Origin: an uncultured bacterium
GTDB lineage: Bacteria; Bacillota; Clostridia; Lachnospirales; Lachnospiraceae
DNA length: 37,548 nt
Assembly (NCBI GenBank): GCA_947177425.1
Contig: CAMWUN010000033.1
Coordinates: 1 to 37,548 of the forward strand
Direction of reading: 5' to 3'
Part shown: positions 1-8,298 of the stretch, piece by piece
Numbering within the stretch: position 1 is the stretch's first letter
Layout: every line of letters begins with the position of its first letter
Translations under genes and position numbers: made by a program
Notes under the pieces: model-generated
What the model was told of the DNA's origin: nothing
Database searches by the model: none
Seen by the model: only the letters and a program-made list of their open reading frames with translations

Positions 1-53
1 CGAACGGCATGTACGGTGGTGTGAGAGGGGAGAGGAAATCTCCCCTACTCGAT
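1..53 (+). mobile_element. 3' end of a group II intron (cut by window edge)
   Basis: The first 53 bases look like the last part of a bacterial group II intron. There is a domain V-like 3' strand with TACGGT followed by GTGTGAGAGG. Next comes a domain VI-like hairpin, GGGGAGA at 27-33 pairing with TCTCCCC at 39-45, and then the terminal string TACTCGAT. The intron-encoded protein and the 5' half of domain V would lie left of the window. A similar tail is present at 20736-20818. The assignment rests on motif recognition only; it could be a free-standing relic. Confidence 0.5.
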
Positions 54-54
54 T

Positions 55-124
55 ATAAGGACAGTTCGCAAAGCGTGTTGTCCGTTGCTTACAATAAGCT
101 GGTTCGCAAAGCTTGTCAGCGTTT
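55..124 (+). repeat. Two tandem small hairpin repeats
   Basis: Two adjacent units share the loop core TTCGCAAAGC. The first has stem GGACA (59-63) with TGTCC (79-83). The second has stem GCTG (98-101) with CAGC (117-120). The same pair recurs in the opposite order at 7119-7191, and a decayed single unit lies at 27600-27634. The array sits just past the 3' end of the minus-strand MFS gene. Function unknown; it may be a miniature repeat or a processing or termination hairpin. Confidence 0.6.
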
Positions 125-128
125 AAGT

Positions 129-1427
129 TTATTTATCCGATTTCTTACCTATCATGGTAAAGCTGATGACAGCGGCAATAATATAAAGCACAAGCGTGAC
201 ATAAAGCACCATCTGATAACCGGAAGGATTAATCATTTCCACAACGCCGTCGTGAGGAAATTCGATTTCTGTTCCAAAATTCTTCACGATAAAGGACGCC
301 ATCTGGTTTCCGGTGAGTCCGGCAAATGCCCATGCGGACAGAGTAATACCATGGATAGCGCTGATATTCTTCATGCCATAGTGGTCGGAAAGCAGGGTGG
401 GTACATTGCTGAAACCGCCGCCGTATCCGGCGTTTACCACGAACAGCAGAATAAGTACCAGTATCATAATCAATGTATTCTGTCCCATATTTGTAATGCC
501 CTGGGTGAGAATGACAAGCCCTGTGGCAACAATGGAAAGGACGAATATAATCTTATAAATGGTGTTCCTGTCCTTAAAAGTGTCTGCCCATGCGGAGAAA
601 CCAAGACGTCCTCCGGCATTGAAAACTGCAGTGACAGAGGAGAGCACGCCTACCATTCCTACAAGCCCGATACATTTGATAATCATTTTTTCCTGGGAAA
701 TCAGGGCAAGTCCACAGGTGATATTTAAGTAGAACATAATCCATATTCCGACGAAGGTGACAGGCTTTTCTTTGATAACATCAATGGCCCGTGCGCCTTT
801 TTCACTGGAGGAGGATTCGTGCCAGCCGGCGGGTTTCGCAAGAAGGAGATGTCCCACAAACATCATGGCGAAATATACCACTGCCAGAATCAGGAACATT
901 TTATAAATGCCGCCTTCCCCAAGGGAACTTAAAAGAGCCTGCATGATAGGACTGGCGATTGCCTTTGCAGCGCCGAAGCCTGCCACAGCAAGTCCGGTAG
1001 CCAGACCCTTCCGGTCTTCAAACCAGAGCATAAGGGTCTTGACGGGAGAAAGATAACCGGTGCCAAGGCCGACGCCCATGATGAAACCATAACATACATA
1101 AATACCAATCAGCGCAAGGATACTGCCAGGGTGGGAGCCGCCGTACCAGATAAATAACCCGGTGCCGGCCATACCGGATGCAAAGCAGATTGCGGCAATC
1201 AGGGACGACTTATGTATGTCCTTTTCCACGATATTGCCGAGGAATGCAGCGGACATGCCCAGGAAAAAGATGGCAAAACTGAACGCCCATTCTGTTGCGC
1301 CTTTGGAAAAACCAATGTAATCGGCAATCTCCTGACTGAAAATTGACCAGCAGTAAACCGTGCCGATGCTGCAATGAAGTAATAATGCGGGTATTGCAGC
1401 CCGTACCCATTTGTTTTGTGTTTTCAT
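129..1427 (-). CDS. MFS transporter, OxlT (oxalate/formate antiporter)-like
   Basis: A polytopic inner-membrane carrier of about 432 residues with some 12 hydrophobic segments. The N-terminal pattern KWVRAAIPALLLHCSIGTVYCWS and the loop WFEDRKGLATGLAVAGFG (between helices 4 and 5) are typical of the OxlT branch of the major facilitator superfamily, which exchanges small carboxylates. The substrate cannot be read from sequence. Start: an ATG at 1427 is chosen; a GTG at 1442 in the same frame would add five residues, and neither has a strong ribosome binding site. A TATAAT-like box on the minus strand at 1470-1475 could be its -10, but no good -35 is seen. It is transcribed away from the aspS operon and has no partner gene. 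Family is confident, substrate is not. Confidence 0.85.
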   Translation of the reverse strand: MKTQNKWVRAAIPALLLHCSIGTVYCWSIFSQEIADYIGFSKGATEWAFSFAIFFLGMSAAFLGNIVEKDIHKSSLIAAICFASGMAGTGLFIWYGGSHPGSILALIGIYVCYGFIMGVGLGTGYLSPVKTLMLWFEDRKGLATGLAVAGFGAAKAIASPIMQALLSSLGEGGIYKMFLILAVVYFAMMFVGHLLLAKPAGWHESSSSEKGARAIDVIKEKPVTFVGIWIMFYLNITCGLALISQEKMIIKCIGLVGMVGVLSSVTAVFNAGGRLGFSAWADTFKDRNTIYKIIFVLSIVATGLVILTQGITNMGQNTLIMILVLILLFVVNAGYGGGFSNVPTLLSDHYGMKNISAIHGITLSAWAFAGLTGNQMASFIVKNFGTEIEFPHDGVVEMINPSGYQMVLYVTLVLYIIAAVISFTMIGKKSDK

Positions 1428-1533
1428 TTTGTAGCAACTCACTTTCTCATCATAATGTATTTAAAACTTATTATACATGATAATACTAAATAATGAAAGA
1501 ATAAAAGTGTGAAAAGAGTCGCTATTCTTCCCA

Positions 1534-1562
1534 TTGACAAATCAAAAAATCTACTCTATGAT
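1534..1562 (+). promoter_or_regulatory. Promoter of the aspS operon
   Basis: A consensus -35 TTGACA (1534-1539) and a -10 TATGAT (1557-1562) are separated by 17 bp. Transcription would start near 1569, right at the 5' edge of the T-box leader. Confidence 0.8.
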
Positions 1563-1564
1563 AC

Positions 1565-1780
1565 AGTATATAAGCGAAGACGAAGACGAGTAGTAGGGAT
1601 TATCGCTTACAGAGAGCCGGGGCGGTGAGAAGCCGGCAGAATGAATCTCTATGAAAAACAGCTTTATCAGCTATAAAAGAAAATGCGTAAGTGACTGCGA
1701 AAGGCAGTAAGTCAGGTGGCACCGCGGATTTGTTTAGTTCGTCCTGAATTGATGTGTTATGTCAATTCGGGATTTTTTTG
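1565..1780 (+). promoter_or_regulatory. T-box riboswitch of aspS, probable Asn (AAC) specifier
   Basis: A T-box leader that senses uncharged tRNA. Visible parts: the GAGTAGTA S-turn motif near 1590, AGAGAGCC and the distal stem-I hairpin at about 1610-1636, the 14-nt T-box sequence AGGTGGCACCGCGG at 1714-1727, and an intrinsic terminator at 1743-1779. The specifier is best read as AAC (1657-1659), followed by the usual purine. It is aligned by comparison with the trpB2 T-box in this window, where TGG sits at the equivalent place. No GAC or GAT (Asp) codon occurs in that loop. An Asn specifier on an Asp-tRNA synthetase gene suggests response to tRNA-Asn. The T-box call is near certain; the codon assignment is moderate. 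Confidence 0.95.
1743..1779 (+). terminator. T-box intrinsic terminator (aspS leader)
   Basis: A 10-bp stem, CCTGAATTGA (1743-1752) with TCAATTCGGG (1762-1771), is followed by seven T residues (1773-1779). It is the alternative to the antiterminator formed with the T-box sequence. Confidence 0.9.
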
Positions 1781-1885
1781 TCGTACAGGAAAGTTTTCCT
1801 AACCTCCTTTATGACAAAACATTGCCGCACTGCGGCGGAGTGGGAAGAAATTTTTGTTTGCCCGTTGGGCGGAAATGGAGGAAAA

Positions 1886-3637
1886 ATGGAATTATCAACT
1901 TTATATCGTGAATGTACTTTGAACCAGATTTCCGAAAGTGATATCGGAAAGGAAATGAAGGTTGCGGGATGGGTGGAGAACATCCGCGACCACGGCGGCG
2001 TATCTTTTGTGGATTTGAGGGATATGTACGGCGTGCTGCAGATTGTTATGAGGGACACTTCCTTATTAAAAGGGATTAACAGGGAGGACTGTGTCAGCAT
2101 AAAGGGAGAAATCGAAAAACGTGATGAGGAAACCTATAATCCCAAAATCCCTACAGGGACAATTGAATTAGAAGCCCACAGTGTTGAAATGCTGGGTAAG
2201 GTATACAGGCAGCTTCCTTTTGAAGTGGCAGCATCCAAGGAAATACGGGAAGATTTGCGTCTGAAATACCGTTTCCTTGACCTGCGCAACCGCAAAGTGA
2301 TGGACAATATGATTTTCCGTTCCAATGTCATTCAGTTTTTGCGGGAAAAAATGACGCAGATGGGATTCATGGAAATCCAGACCCCGATTTTGTGCGCGTC
2401 CTCACCGGAAGGCGCCAGGGATTATATTGTGCCTTCCAGGCACTATAAAGGGAAATTTTATGCGCTTCCCCAGGCACCCCAGCAGTATAAGCAGCTCCTT
2501 ATGGTTTCCGGGGTGGATAAATATTTCCAGATTGCGCCCTGTTTCAGGGATGAGGATGCAAGGGCGGATCGTTCACCGGGAGAATTTTATCAGTTGGATT
2601 TTGAGATGAGTTTTGCCACCCAGGAGGATGTGTTCCGGGCAGGCGAGGAAGTGCTGACGGCGGCCTTTGAAAAGTTTGCGCCGGAAGGATATGAAGTGAC
2701 GAAAGTCCCTTATCCGGTTATCAGCTATAAACAGGCCATGCTGGAGTTCGGTACAGATAAGCCGGATTTGCGCAATCCCCTTCGGATAATAGATTTGTCC
2801 GAATTTTTCAACCGCTGTACCTTTAAACCTTTCCAGAATAAGACGGTGCGGGCTATCAGGATTCACGGGCACCAGTCCAAGGGCTTCCATGAAAAAATGC
2901 TGAAATTTGCTACGGGAATCGGCATGGGCGGTCTGGGATATCTGGAAGTGCAGGAGGATTTATCTTATAAAGGGCCTATTGACAAATTCATTCCCGATGA
3001 ACTGAAAGGCGAGATGAGGGAACTGGCCGGACTCGAAAAGGAGGACACCATTTTCTTCATTGCAGACAAAGAAGAGCGGGCGGCAGCCTTTGCAGGGCAG
3101 ATTCGCACGGAACTTGGAAACCGTCTGGATATCTGTGAGAAAAACGCTTACCGCTTCTGCTTCATCAACGATTTCCCCATGTTTGAGAGGGATGAGGAGA
3201 CAAAGAAAATTGGTTTTACCCACAATCCTTTCTCCATGCCACAGGGAGGTCTGGAAGCGCTCAATACCAAAGACCCGCTGGAAATTTTGGCTTACCAGTA
3301 CGACATTGTCTGCAACGGTGTAGAATTATCCTCCGGCGCAGTCCGGAACCACAATCTGGATATTATGGTCAAAGCCTTTGAAATTGCAGGATATGATGAA
3401 GAGGTGTTAAAACAGAAATTTGGCGCCCTTTACAATGCATTCCAGTTTGGCGCGCCTCCACATGCAGGCATGGCGCCCGGTGTGGACCGTATGATTATGC
3501 TGCTGCGCAATGAGGAGAATATCAGGGAAATCATTCCTTTCCCCATGAGCGGAACAGCCCAGGATTTAATGTGCGGCGCACCTAATGAGGTGACGGAACA
3601 GCAGTTAAGGGAAGTCCACATCAAAGTGAGACAGTAG
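1886..3637 (+). CDS. aspS: Aspartate--tRNA ligase
   Basis: Class II aminoacyl-tRNA synthetase that charges tRNA-Asp, and tRNA-Asn too if non-discriminating. The 583-residue length fits the bacterial type. An N-terminal OB-fold anticodon-binding domain (about 1-105, with GWVENIRDHGGVSFVDLRD) is followed by the class II core. Motif 2 is seen as CFRDEDARADR, a GAD insertion lies in the middle, and motif 3 as GMAPGVDRMIMLL near the C terminus. Start: ATG at 1886 with GGAGG just upstream; the open frame extends further up only into the T-box terminator. It is preceded by a T-box and followed after 63 bp by trkA with no clear terminator between, so trkA and trkH may share the transcript. Function is certain; the tRNA-Asn activity is inferred from the T-box specifier only. 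Confidence 0.98.
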   Translation: MELSTLYRECTLNQISESDIGKEMKVAGWVENIRDHGGVSFVDLRDMYGVLQIVMRDTSLLKGINREDCVSIKGEIEKRDEETYNPKIPTGTIELEAHSVEMLGKVYRQLPFEVAASKEIREDLRLKYRFLDLRNRKVMDNMIFRSNVIQFLREKMTQMGFMEIQTPILCASSPEGARDYIVPSRHYKGKFYALPQAPQQYKQLLMVSGVDKYFQIAPCFRDEDARADRSPGEFYQLDFEMSFATQEDVFRAGEEVLTAAFEKFAPEGYEVTKVPYPVISYKQAMLEFGTDKPDLRNPLRIIDLSEFFNRCTFKPFQNKTVRAIRIHGHQSKGFHEKMLKFATGIGMGGLGYLEVQEDLSYKGPIDKFIPDELKGEMRELAGLEKEDTIFFIADKEERAAAFAGQIRTELGNRLDICEKNAYRFCFINDFPMFERDEETKKIGFTHNPFSMPQGGLEALNTKDPLEILAYQYDIVCNGVELSSGAVRNHNLDIMVKAFEIAGYDEEVLKQKFGALYNAFQFGAPPHAGMAPGVDRMIMLLRNEENIREIIPFPMSGTAQDLMCGAPNEVTEQQLREVHIKVRQ

Positions 3638-3700
3638 GACTGCCTGCAAGACCGAAAGCAAAATTTCTAATGCCGTTAACTATAGAAAAGGGAAAGTGAA

Positions 3701-5095
3701 ATGGAAATTAAAATGAAGCACCGCAATGATATGAAAATATTTATTGTAGGCGGCGGGAAAATTGGCAGGGCTCTTACGGTACAACTGGCAAGGGACGGTT
3801 ACGTGCTTACAGTGATTGACCGGGAAGAAAGCGTAGTGGACAGCATGAGCAATACGGTGGATGTCATAAGCTTTCAGGGAAACGGGGCATCTTACGCCAC
3901 ACTGAAAGAGCTAAATGCAAATGAGGCTGATATTTTTATTGCAGTGACGGATTCCGATGAGTTGAATATCCTGAGCTGCATGACGGCCCATATGATGGGC
4001 GCCAAGCATACCATAGCCCGTATCAGGGACGTGGATTACTCCAGACAGAACCGTTTTTATAAGGATAAACTGGGGTTATCCATGAGTATTAACCCGGAAC
4101 TTGCCACGGCTATGGAAATATACCGCCTGCTCCGTTTTCCCCTTGCCACCAGAGTGGAGGTTTTTGCAAGGGGAAGGGCGGAACTGGTGGAAATGTCGGT
4201 AGGGGAGAATTCTCCCCTTGCCGGAAAATCCCTGATAGAAATCAACAGAAATATGGGTATCAATCTGCTGATATGCGCGGTAGTCCGGGAAGGGCAGGCA
4301 TTTGTTCCTAATGGCGATACGGTTTTACAGACAGGCGATATCCTGTACCTTACGGGAGCGGCGGAAGAGTTCAGAAAATCTTTCAAAAAGCTGAAAATGC
4401 CAATAAAACCTCTGCAGTCGGTTATGATTTCCGGAGGCGGGCGTATTTCTTATTATCTGGCGGAGGTTCTTATTAAGCAGGGGGCAAAGGTTACTTTGGT
4501 AGAAAAAAATCCAGAGCTTGCCAATGAGATTTCGGCGGCTATTCCCAAAGCGGTGGTGATGTGCGACGATACCCTTACGTATTTTGATTCTATGTCAGAA
4601 ACTGATATCGACCATACGGATGCCTTTATTGCCATGACGGAAAATGATGAGTATAATCTGATTGCGGCTATGTATGCAGAGTCCCAGGGAATCAACAAGG
4701 TGGTGTCCCGTATCAACGCAAAGTCAAGGCTTAAAGTGCTGCAGCCGGGAAGCCGTATCTGTACGATTTCACGTGAGGATGTGGCGGCGGACCGGATTCT
4801 TGGTTACAGCCGTTCCCTTCTGAATGCAGAGGATAATGACGCAGTGGAATCTCTTTACCGGCTTATGGACGGCAAAATTGAGTTTATAGAGTTTAAAATA
4901 GATGTAAATGACAAAAATCTTAATATTCCTTTAAAGGATTTGAAACTGAAAAGAAACATACTGCTTGGATGCATTATCAGGGATATGACAACCATTATCC
5001 CGAGAGGTGATGATATGCTGCGGCCGGGGGATACGGCCCTTGTGGCTACCATCAACAGGCAGATAGCGCGGCTGGAAGATATTTTTGCAGATTAA
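3701..5095 (+). CDS. trkA: Trk system potassium uptake protein TrkA
   Basis: Cytoplasmic NAD-binding regulator of the TrkH potassium channel. The 464-residue protein has the duplicated RCK layout: a Rossmann TrkA-N domain with the GGGKIG nucleotide loop near residues 16-21, a TrkA-C domain, then a second Rossmann domain (VMISGGGRISYYLAEVL at about 240) and a final TrkA-C. The start at 3701 has an AAAGGG-type binding site; a later ATG at 3731 fits the family's usual first residue but lacks a binding site. trkH follows after 20 bp, so the two are an operon. Both belong to the Ktr/Trk potassium uptake complex. Confidence 0.96.
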   Translation: MEIKMKHRNDMKIFIVGGGKIGRALTVQLARDGYVLTVIDREESVVDSMSNTVDVISFQGNGASYATLKELNANEADIFIAVTDSDELNILSCMTAHMMGAKHTIARIRDVDYSRQNRFYKDKLGLSMSINPELATAMEIYRLLRFPLATRVEVFARGRAELVEMSVGENSPLAGKSLIEINRNMGINLLICAVVREGQAFVPNGDTVLQTGDILYLTGAAEEFRKSFKKLKMPIKPLQSVMISGGGRISYYLAEVLIKQGAKVTLVEKNPELANEISAAIPKAVVMCDDTLTYFDSMSETDIDHTDAFIAMTENDEYNLIAAMYAESQGINKVVSRINAKSRLKVLQPGSRICTISREDVAADRILGYSRSLLNAEDNDAVESLYRLMDGKIEFIEFKIDVNDKNLNIPLKDLKLKRNILLGCIIRDMTTIIPRGDDMLRPGDTALVATINRQIARLEDIFAD

Positions 5096-5115
5096 GGGAA
5101 GTGTAAGAGAATGTC

Positions 5116-6555
5116 ATGAATAAGAGAATTATTATCAGTATCATTGGAAAAATCATATTGACAGAGGTTATCCTGATGATTCCATCTCTGGTGGTATCGC
5201 TGATTTATCAGGACGGGGATACAGCGGGATTTCTCATCACTATTGTATTTGCAGGATTATTAGGGTTTTTATTTACTTCGGTGAGACATTCGGGACAGAG
5301 GATGAGCAGCAGGGACGGCTACTTTATTGTGGCGTCGGCATGGATTATTGTAGCGCTGATTGGTGCGCTGCCCCTGTATATTGGGGGCGGTTTTCCCACT
5401 TACTGGAATGCTTTGTTTGAAATCGTCTCGGGATTTACGACGACAGGCGCTTCTGTTCTGGCGCGGCCGGAGGATTTGGGACACGGTGTGCTGTTCTGGC
5501 GCAGCTTCACCCACTGGATAGGCGGTATGGGGGTTCTGGTCTTTGTACTGATGGTGATGCCCATGGAGAACGATAATTCCATGCATCTTGTGAGGGCGGA
5601 AGTTCCGGGGCCCACGGCGGGAAAGCTGGTGCCAAGGATGCGCACTACGTCCATGATACTTTACGGTATCTATGGTTTTATGACCCTGGTGCTGGTTATT
5701 CTGCTTGCCCTGCTTGGGATGAATCCTTTTGACAGTTTCTGTATTGCGTTTGGAACCGCCGGAACCGGAGGCTTTGCAACTTCCAGCGCAGGCATTGCAG
5801 GGTATAACAGTCTGGCAATAGAGATAATCCTCAGCGTGTTTATGCTTTTGTTCGGTGTGAATTTCGGTGTATATCATTTGATTTTACTGCGGAAGTTCAG
5901 GGAGGCTTTTTCCATGGAGGAGGTAAAAGTTTATCTGGTTATTGTGGGAGCGGCTACCGTGGCAATCGCGGTTAATATTTTAAGCTTTGCGCAAGGTTTT
6001 GGAAAGGCTTTGCGGCAGTCTCTTTTTCAGGTGTCCAGTATTATTACCACTACCGGATTTGCCACAGTAGATTTTGAGTTCTGGCCGGAGTTTTCCAAAC
6101 ATACCCTGCTGCTTCTGATGGTTCTGGGAGCCTGTGCAGGCTCTACTGGAGGAGGCATGAAGATATCCAGGGTAATCATACTTGTCAAGTCTTTTGTGGC
6201 GGAAATCAGACAGATTATCAACCCAAAAGCCATAGTGACGGTGCGGCTTAACGGAAAGCCCGTGGACAAAAAGACCCTTGGATCCACCAGGATTTATGCT
6301 TCCGCCTATATGCTGCTGCTGTGTGCGTTTACCTTGATTATATCGCTGGACGGGCTGGACTTTACGACTAATTTTACGGCGGTGCTGTCCTGCTTCAACA
6401 ATATCGGGCCGGGTTTAAATATGGTAGGCCCTATGGCTAATTTCAGTGTGTATTCCGATTGGGCGCAGGTGGTTTTGTCTATCGTCATGCTGACAGGAAG
6501 GCTGGAGATTTTTCCCATGTTTTTGCTGCTGGCAAGATCTGCTCATGACAGATGA
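5116..6555 (+). CDS. trkH: Trk system potassium uptake protein TrkH
   Basis: Membrane pore subunit of Trk potassium uptake, 479 residues. The four P-loop repeats of the family are visible: SGFTTTGASVL, GTAGTGGFATSS, ITTTGFATVDF and a diverged fourth, NNIGPGLNMVGP. Each carries the filter glycine. The C-terminal segment MLTGRLEIFPMFLL is also typical. It begins 20 bp after trkA and is translationally close to it. Gating would be by TrkA and nucleotide. Ion choice (potassium or sodium-coupled) cannot be read from sequence alone. Confidence 0.96.
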   Translation: MNKRIIISIIGKIILTEVILMIPSLVVSLIYQDGDTAGFLITIVFAGLLGFLFTSVRHSGQRMSSRDGYFIVASAWIIVALIGALPLYIGGGFPTYWNALFEIVSGFTTTGASVLARPEDLGHGVLFWRSFTHWIGGMGVLVFVLMVMPMENDNSMHLVRAEVPGPTAGKLVPRMRTTSMILYGIYGFMTLVLVILLALLGMNPFDSFCIAFGTAGTGGFATSSAGIAGYNSLAIEIILSVFMLLFGVNFGVYHLILLRKFREAFSMEEVKVYLVIVGAATVAIAVNILSFAQGFGKALRQSLFQVSSIITTTGFATVDFEFWPEFSKHTLLLLMVLGACAGSTGGGMKISRVIILVKSFVAEIRQIINPKAIVTVRLNGKPVDKKTLGSTRIYASAYMLLLCAFTLIISLDGLDFTTNFTAVLSCFNNIGPGLNMVGPMANFSVYSDWAQVVLSIVMLTGRLEIFPMFLLLARSAHDR

Positions 6556-6564
6556 GAAAAATTT

Positions 6565-6573
6565 TGATATAAT
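6565..6573 (+). promoter_or_regulatory. Extended -10 promoter before PsiE-like gene
   Basis: TGATATAAT at 6565-6573 is a perfect extended -10 element just past the trkH stop codon. No clear -35 is needed for this class. It would give the downstream gene its own transcript. Confidence 0.45.
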
Positions 6574-6637
6574 ATTGTAAACAGCAAATACATTTATCGT
6601 TTATGATAGATTCATGTTTAACAGGAGGAGGCGGAAA

Positions 6638-7054
6638 ATGGAAGAGAGGGGCATTAGATTTAAAAAACACATCCAGCGCTGGTGCGGCGTACTGGAAATG
6701 ATTACGGCGGTGCTGATGCTGGTTGGGATTTTATTTTCCATATTCAGTCTCGTGAGAAATGTGGAAATTTTTCAGAAACTGCTGACGGACACTTCGGAAT
6801 TCAGACAATATCTGGATCAGATTTTCATGCTGGTGATTGGCATAGAGTTTCTTGTGATGCTTTGCCGCCCCAATTCGGAGAACGTTATTGATGTGCTGAT
6901 TTTTCTGGTGGCAAGGCATATGATTGTGGGCGATACCACGCCCTATCAGGATTTTGTATCGGTAATAAGCGTGGCTCTTTTGTGCGTTGTAAGAAGATAT
7001 CTGCGCAATGCCCAGGAAGACAGGGAAGAAAAAAAGACAGGCGCCGGTTCGTAA
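6638..7054 (+). CDS. PsiE-like small membrane protein
   Basis: A 138-residue protein with about four hydrophobic segments: ITAVLMLVGILFSIFSLV, FMLVIGIEFLVML, VIDVLIFLVARHMIV and a last one near VISVALLCVV. The arrangement, with an E/L-rich third region and an ARHMIV motif, resembles the phosphate-starvation-inducible PsiE family, whose molecular role is not known. Start: ATG at 6638, seven bases after a very strong AGGAGGAGG; an upstream in-frame ATG at 6614 precedes that binding site and is rejected. It lies downstream of trkH but probably has its own promoter, and ends before a strong terminator. Family assignment is moderate. Confidence 0.65.
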   Translation: MEERGIRFKKHIQRWCGVLEMITAVLMLVGILFSIFSLVRNVEIFQKLLTDTSEFRQYLDQIFMLVIGIEFLVMLCRPNSENVIDVLIFLVARHMIVGDTTPYQDFVSVISVALLCVVRRYLRNAQEDREEKKTGAGS

Positions 7055-7083
7055 ACAGGATTAGGAAAATACCAGGAATATAG

Positions 7084-7114
7084 AAAGGCTTCCGCTTTTA
7101 TTGCGGAAGCCTTT
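7084..7114. terminator. Hairpin terminator between convergent genes
   Basis: A perfect 12-bp stem, AAAGGCTTCCGC (7084-7095) with GCGGAAGCCTTT (7103-7114), separated by seven bases. It lies between the end of the plus-strand PsiE-like gene and the end of the minus-strand buk gene, so it may serve both. Confidence 0.8.
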
Positions 7115-7118
7115 ATTA

Positions 7119-7191
7119 CAATAAGCTGGCTCGCGAAGTGTGGCAGCGTTTGTTTAACATAAGGACAGTTTGCAAAACGTGCTGCCCGTTG
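7119..7191 (+). repeat. Two small hairpin repeats, reversed order
   Basis: The unit with stem GCTG (7125-7128)/CAGC (7144-7147) comes first and the unit with stem GGACAG (7163-7168)/CTGCCC (7182-7187) second, the reverse of the order at 55-124. The loops keep TCGCGAAG and TTGCAAAACG-like cores. The array lies just beyond the terminator and past the 3' end of buk. Confidence 0.6.
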
Positions 7192-7215
7192 TCTGGCACT
7201 TGCCGGAGAAAATGG

Positions 7216-8283
7216 TTAATATTCCATAGCTTTCTCTTCGCCGTTCATGACGCGCAGGGCACCCTGGGCCAATGCCAGAAGTTCGTCTTCACCGGGATAT
7301 ACGGTGATGGGAGCGATAAAACCTGCTCTTTCCTTTAATCCGCTTACAACCACCTTGTCATAAGCGATACCGCCGGTAATGACAATCTGATCTACCTGTC
7401 CTTTCAGGACACATGCCATGGAACCGATATTTTTCGCTACCTGCATGATGAAAGCTTCACGGGTCTCGGCTGCTTTTTCATTGCCTTCCTGAACCATCTT
7501 TTCCACATCACGCATGTCGTTGGTGCCTACATAAGCGTTAAAGCCGCCGTTGCCTACAATTTTTTTGTAAACTTCTTTTTCCGTATACTGGCCGGAGAAG
7601 CACATCTTAATCAGTGCGCCGGAAGGAACTGCGCCTGCCCGTTCGGGGGAGAAAGCGCCGTCGCCGTCTAAAGCGTTGAATACATCGATAACCTGTCCTT
7701 TTTCATGTGCTCCAACGGAAACGCCGCCGCCCATGTGGACAACAATCAGATTTAAGGTATCGTAAGCTTTGTTCTGCTCTTTGGCATAACGCTTTGCAAC
7801 AGCTTTCTGGTTTAATGCGTGGAATACGCTGGTACGGGGCAGTTCAGGAACGCCTGAATATCTGGAAATGGGCATCAGTTCGTCTACCACCACGGGGTCT
7901 ACAATATAAGAAGGAACTCCGATGGAGTCAGCGATTTCCCTTGCCAGGATGCCGCCTAAGTTGGAAGCATGCTGTCCCTGCACGCCTATTTTCAAATCAG
8001 CCAGAAGATCGTCGCTTACTGCGTAAGTGCCGCCGGGAATGGGTTTTAACATGCCGCCGCGTCCTACGATTACCTGTAAGGATTTTATGTCAAAGTCCTT
8101 TTTGGCAAGGAGATCAAGTATGATTTGCTTGCGGAAATCCTTCTGGTCTACAATAGAAGCATACTGTGCGATTTCCTCCGTAGAATGACGGAGTGTCTCT
8201 TCAAATAAGAGTGTTTCATCCTCAAAAACACCAATTTTGGTGGAGGTGGAACCGGGGTTGATGATTAAACTTTTAATTGCCAT
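7216..8283 (-). CDS. buk: Butyrate kinase
   Basis: Cytoplasmic kinase converting butyryl phosphate plus ADP to butyrate and ATP, the last step of the phosphotransbutyrylase route. The 355-residue length and the ASKHA acetokinase-type motifs fit: [13 protein letters not shown] at residues 8-20 (phosphate 1), VGRGG near 73-77, HMGGGVSVG near 183-191 and ITGGIAYD near 299-306. The ATG at 8283 has GGAGG eight bases upstream. It follows ptb after a 15-bp gap, so both form one transcript. Some members act on branched-chain or other acyl phosphates, which sequence does not settle. Confidence 0.97.
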   Translation of the reverse strand: MAIKSLIINPGSTSTKIGVFEDETLLFEETLRHSTEEIAQYASIVDQKDFRKQIILDLLAKKDFDIKSLQVIVGRGGMLKPIPGGTYAVSDDLLADLKIGVQGQHASNLGGILAREIADSIGVPSYIVDPVVVDELMPISRYSGVPELPRTSVFHALNQKAVAKRYAKEQNKAYDTLNLIVVHMGGGVSVGAHEKGQVIDVFNALDGDGAFSPERAGAVPSGALIKMCFSGQYTEKEVYKKIVGNGGFNAYVGTNDMRDVEKMVQEGNEKAAETREAFIMQVAKNIGSMACVLKGQVDQIVITGGIAYDKVVVSGLKERAGFIAPITVYPGEDELLALAQGALRVMNGEEKAMEY

Positions 8284-8298
8284 TTGCTTTCCTCCAAT

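Noticed and set aside
9-728. A 239-codon open frame on the plus strand at the window start
   Set aside because: Antisense to the MFS gene and passes through the intron tail and hairpin repeats; His/Asn-rich shadow translation.
5269-5877. A 202-codon minus-strand frame opposite trkH
   Set aside because: Shadow of trkH; composition rich in His, Gln and Arg and no domain.
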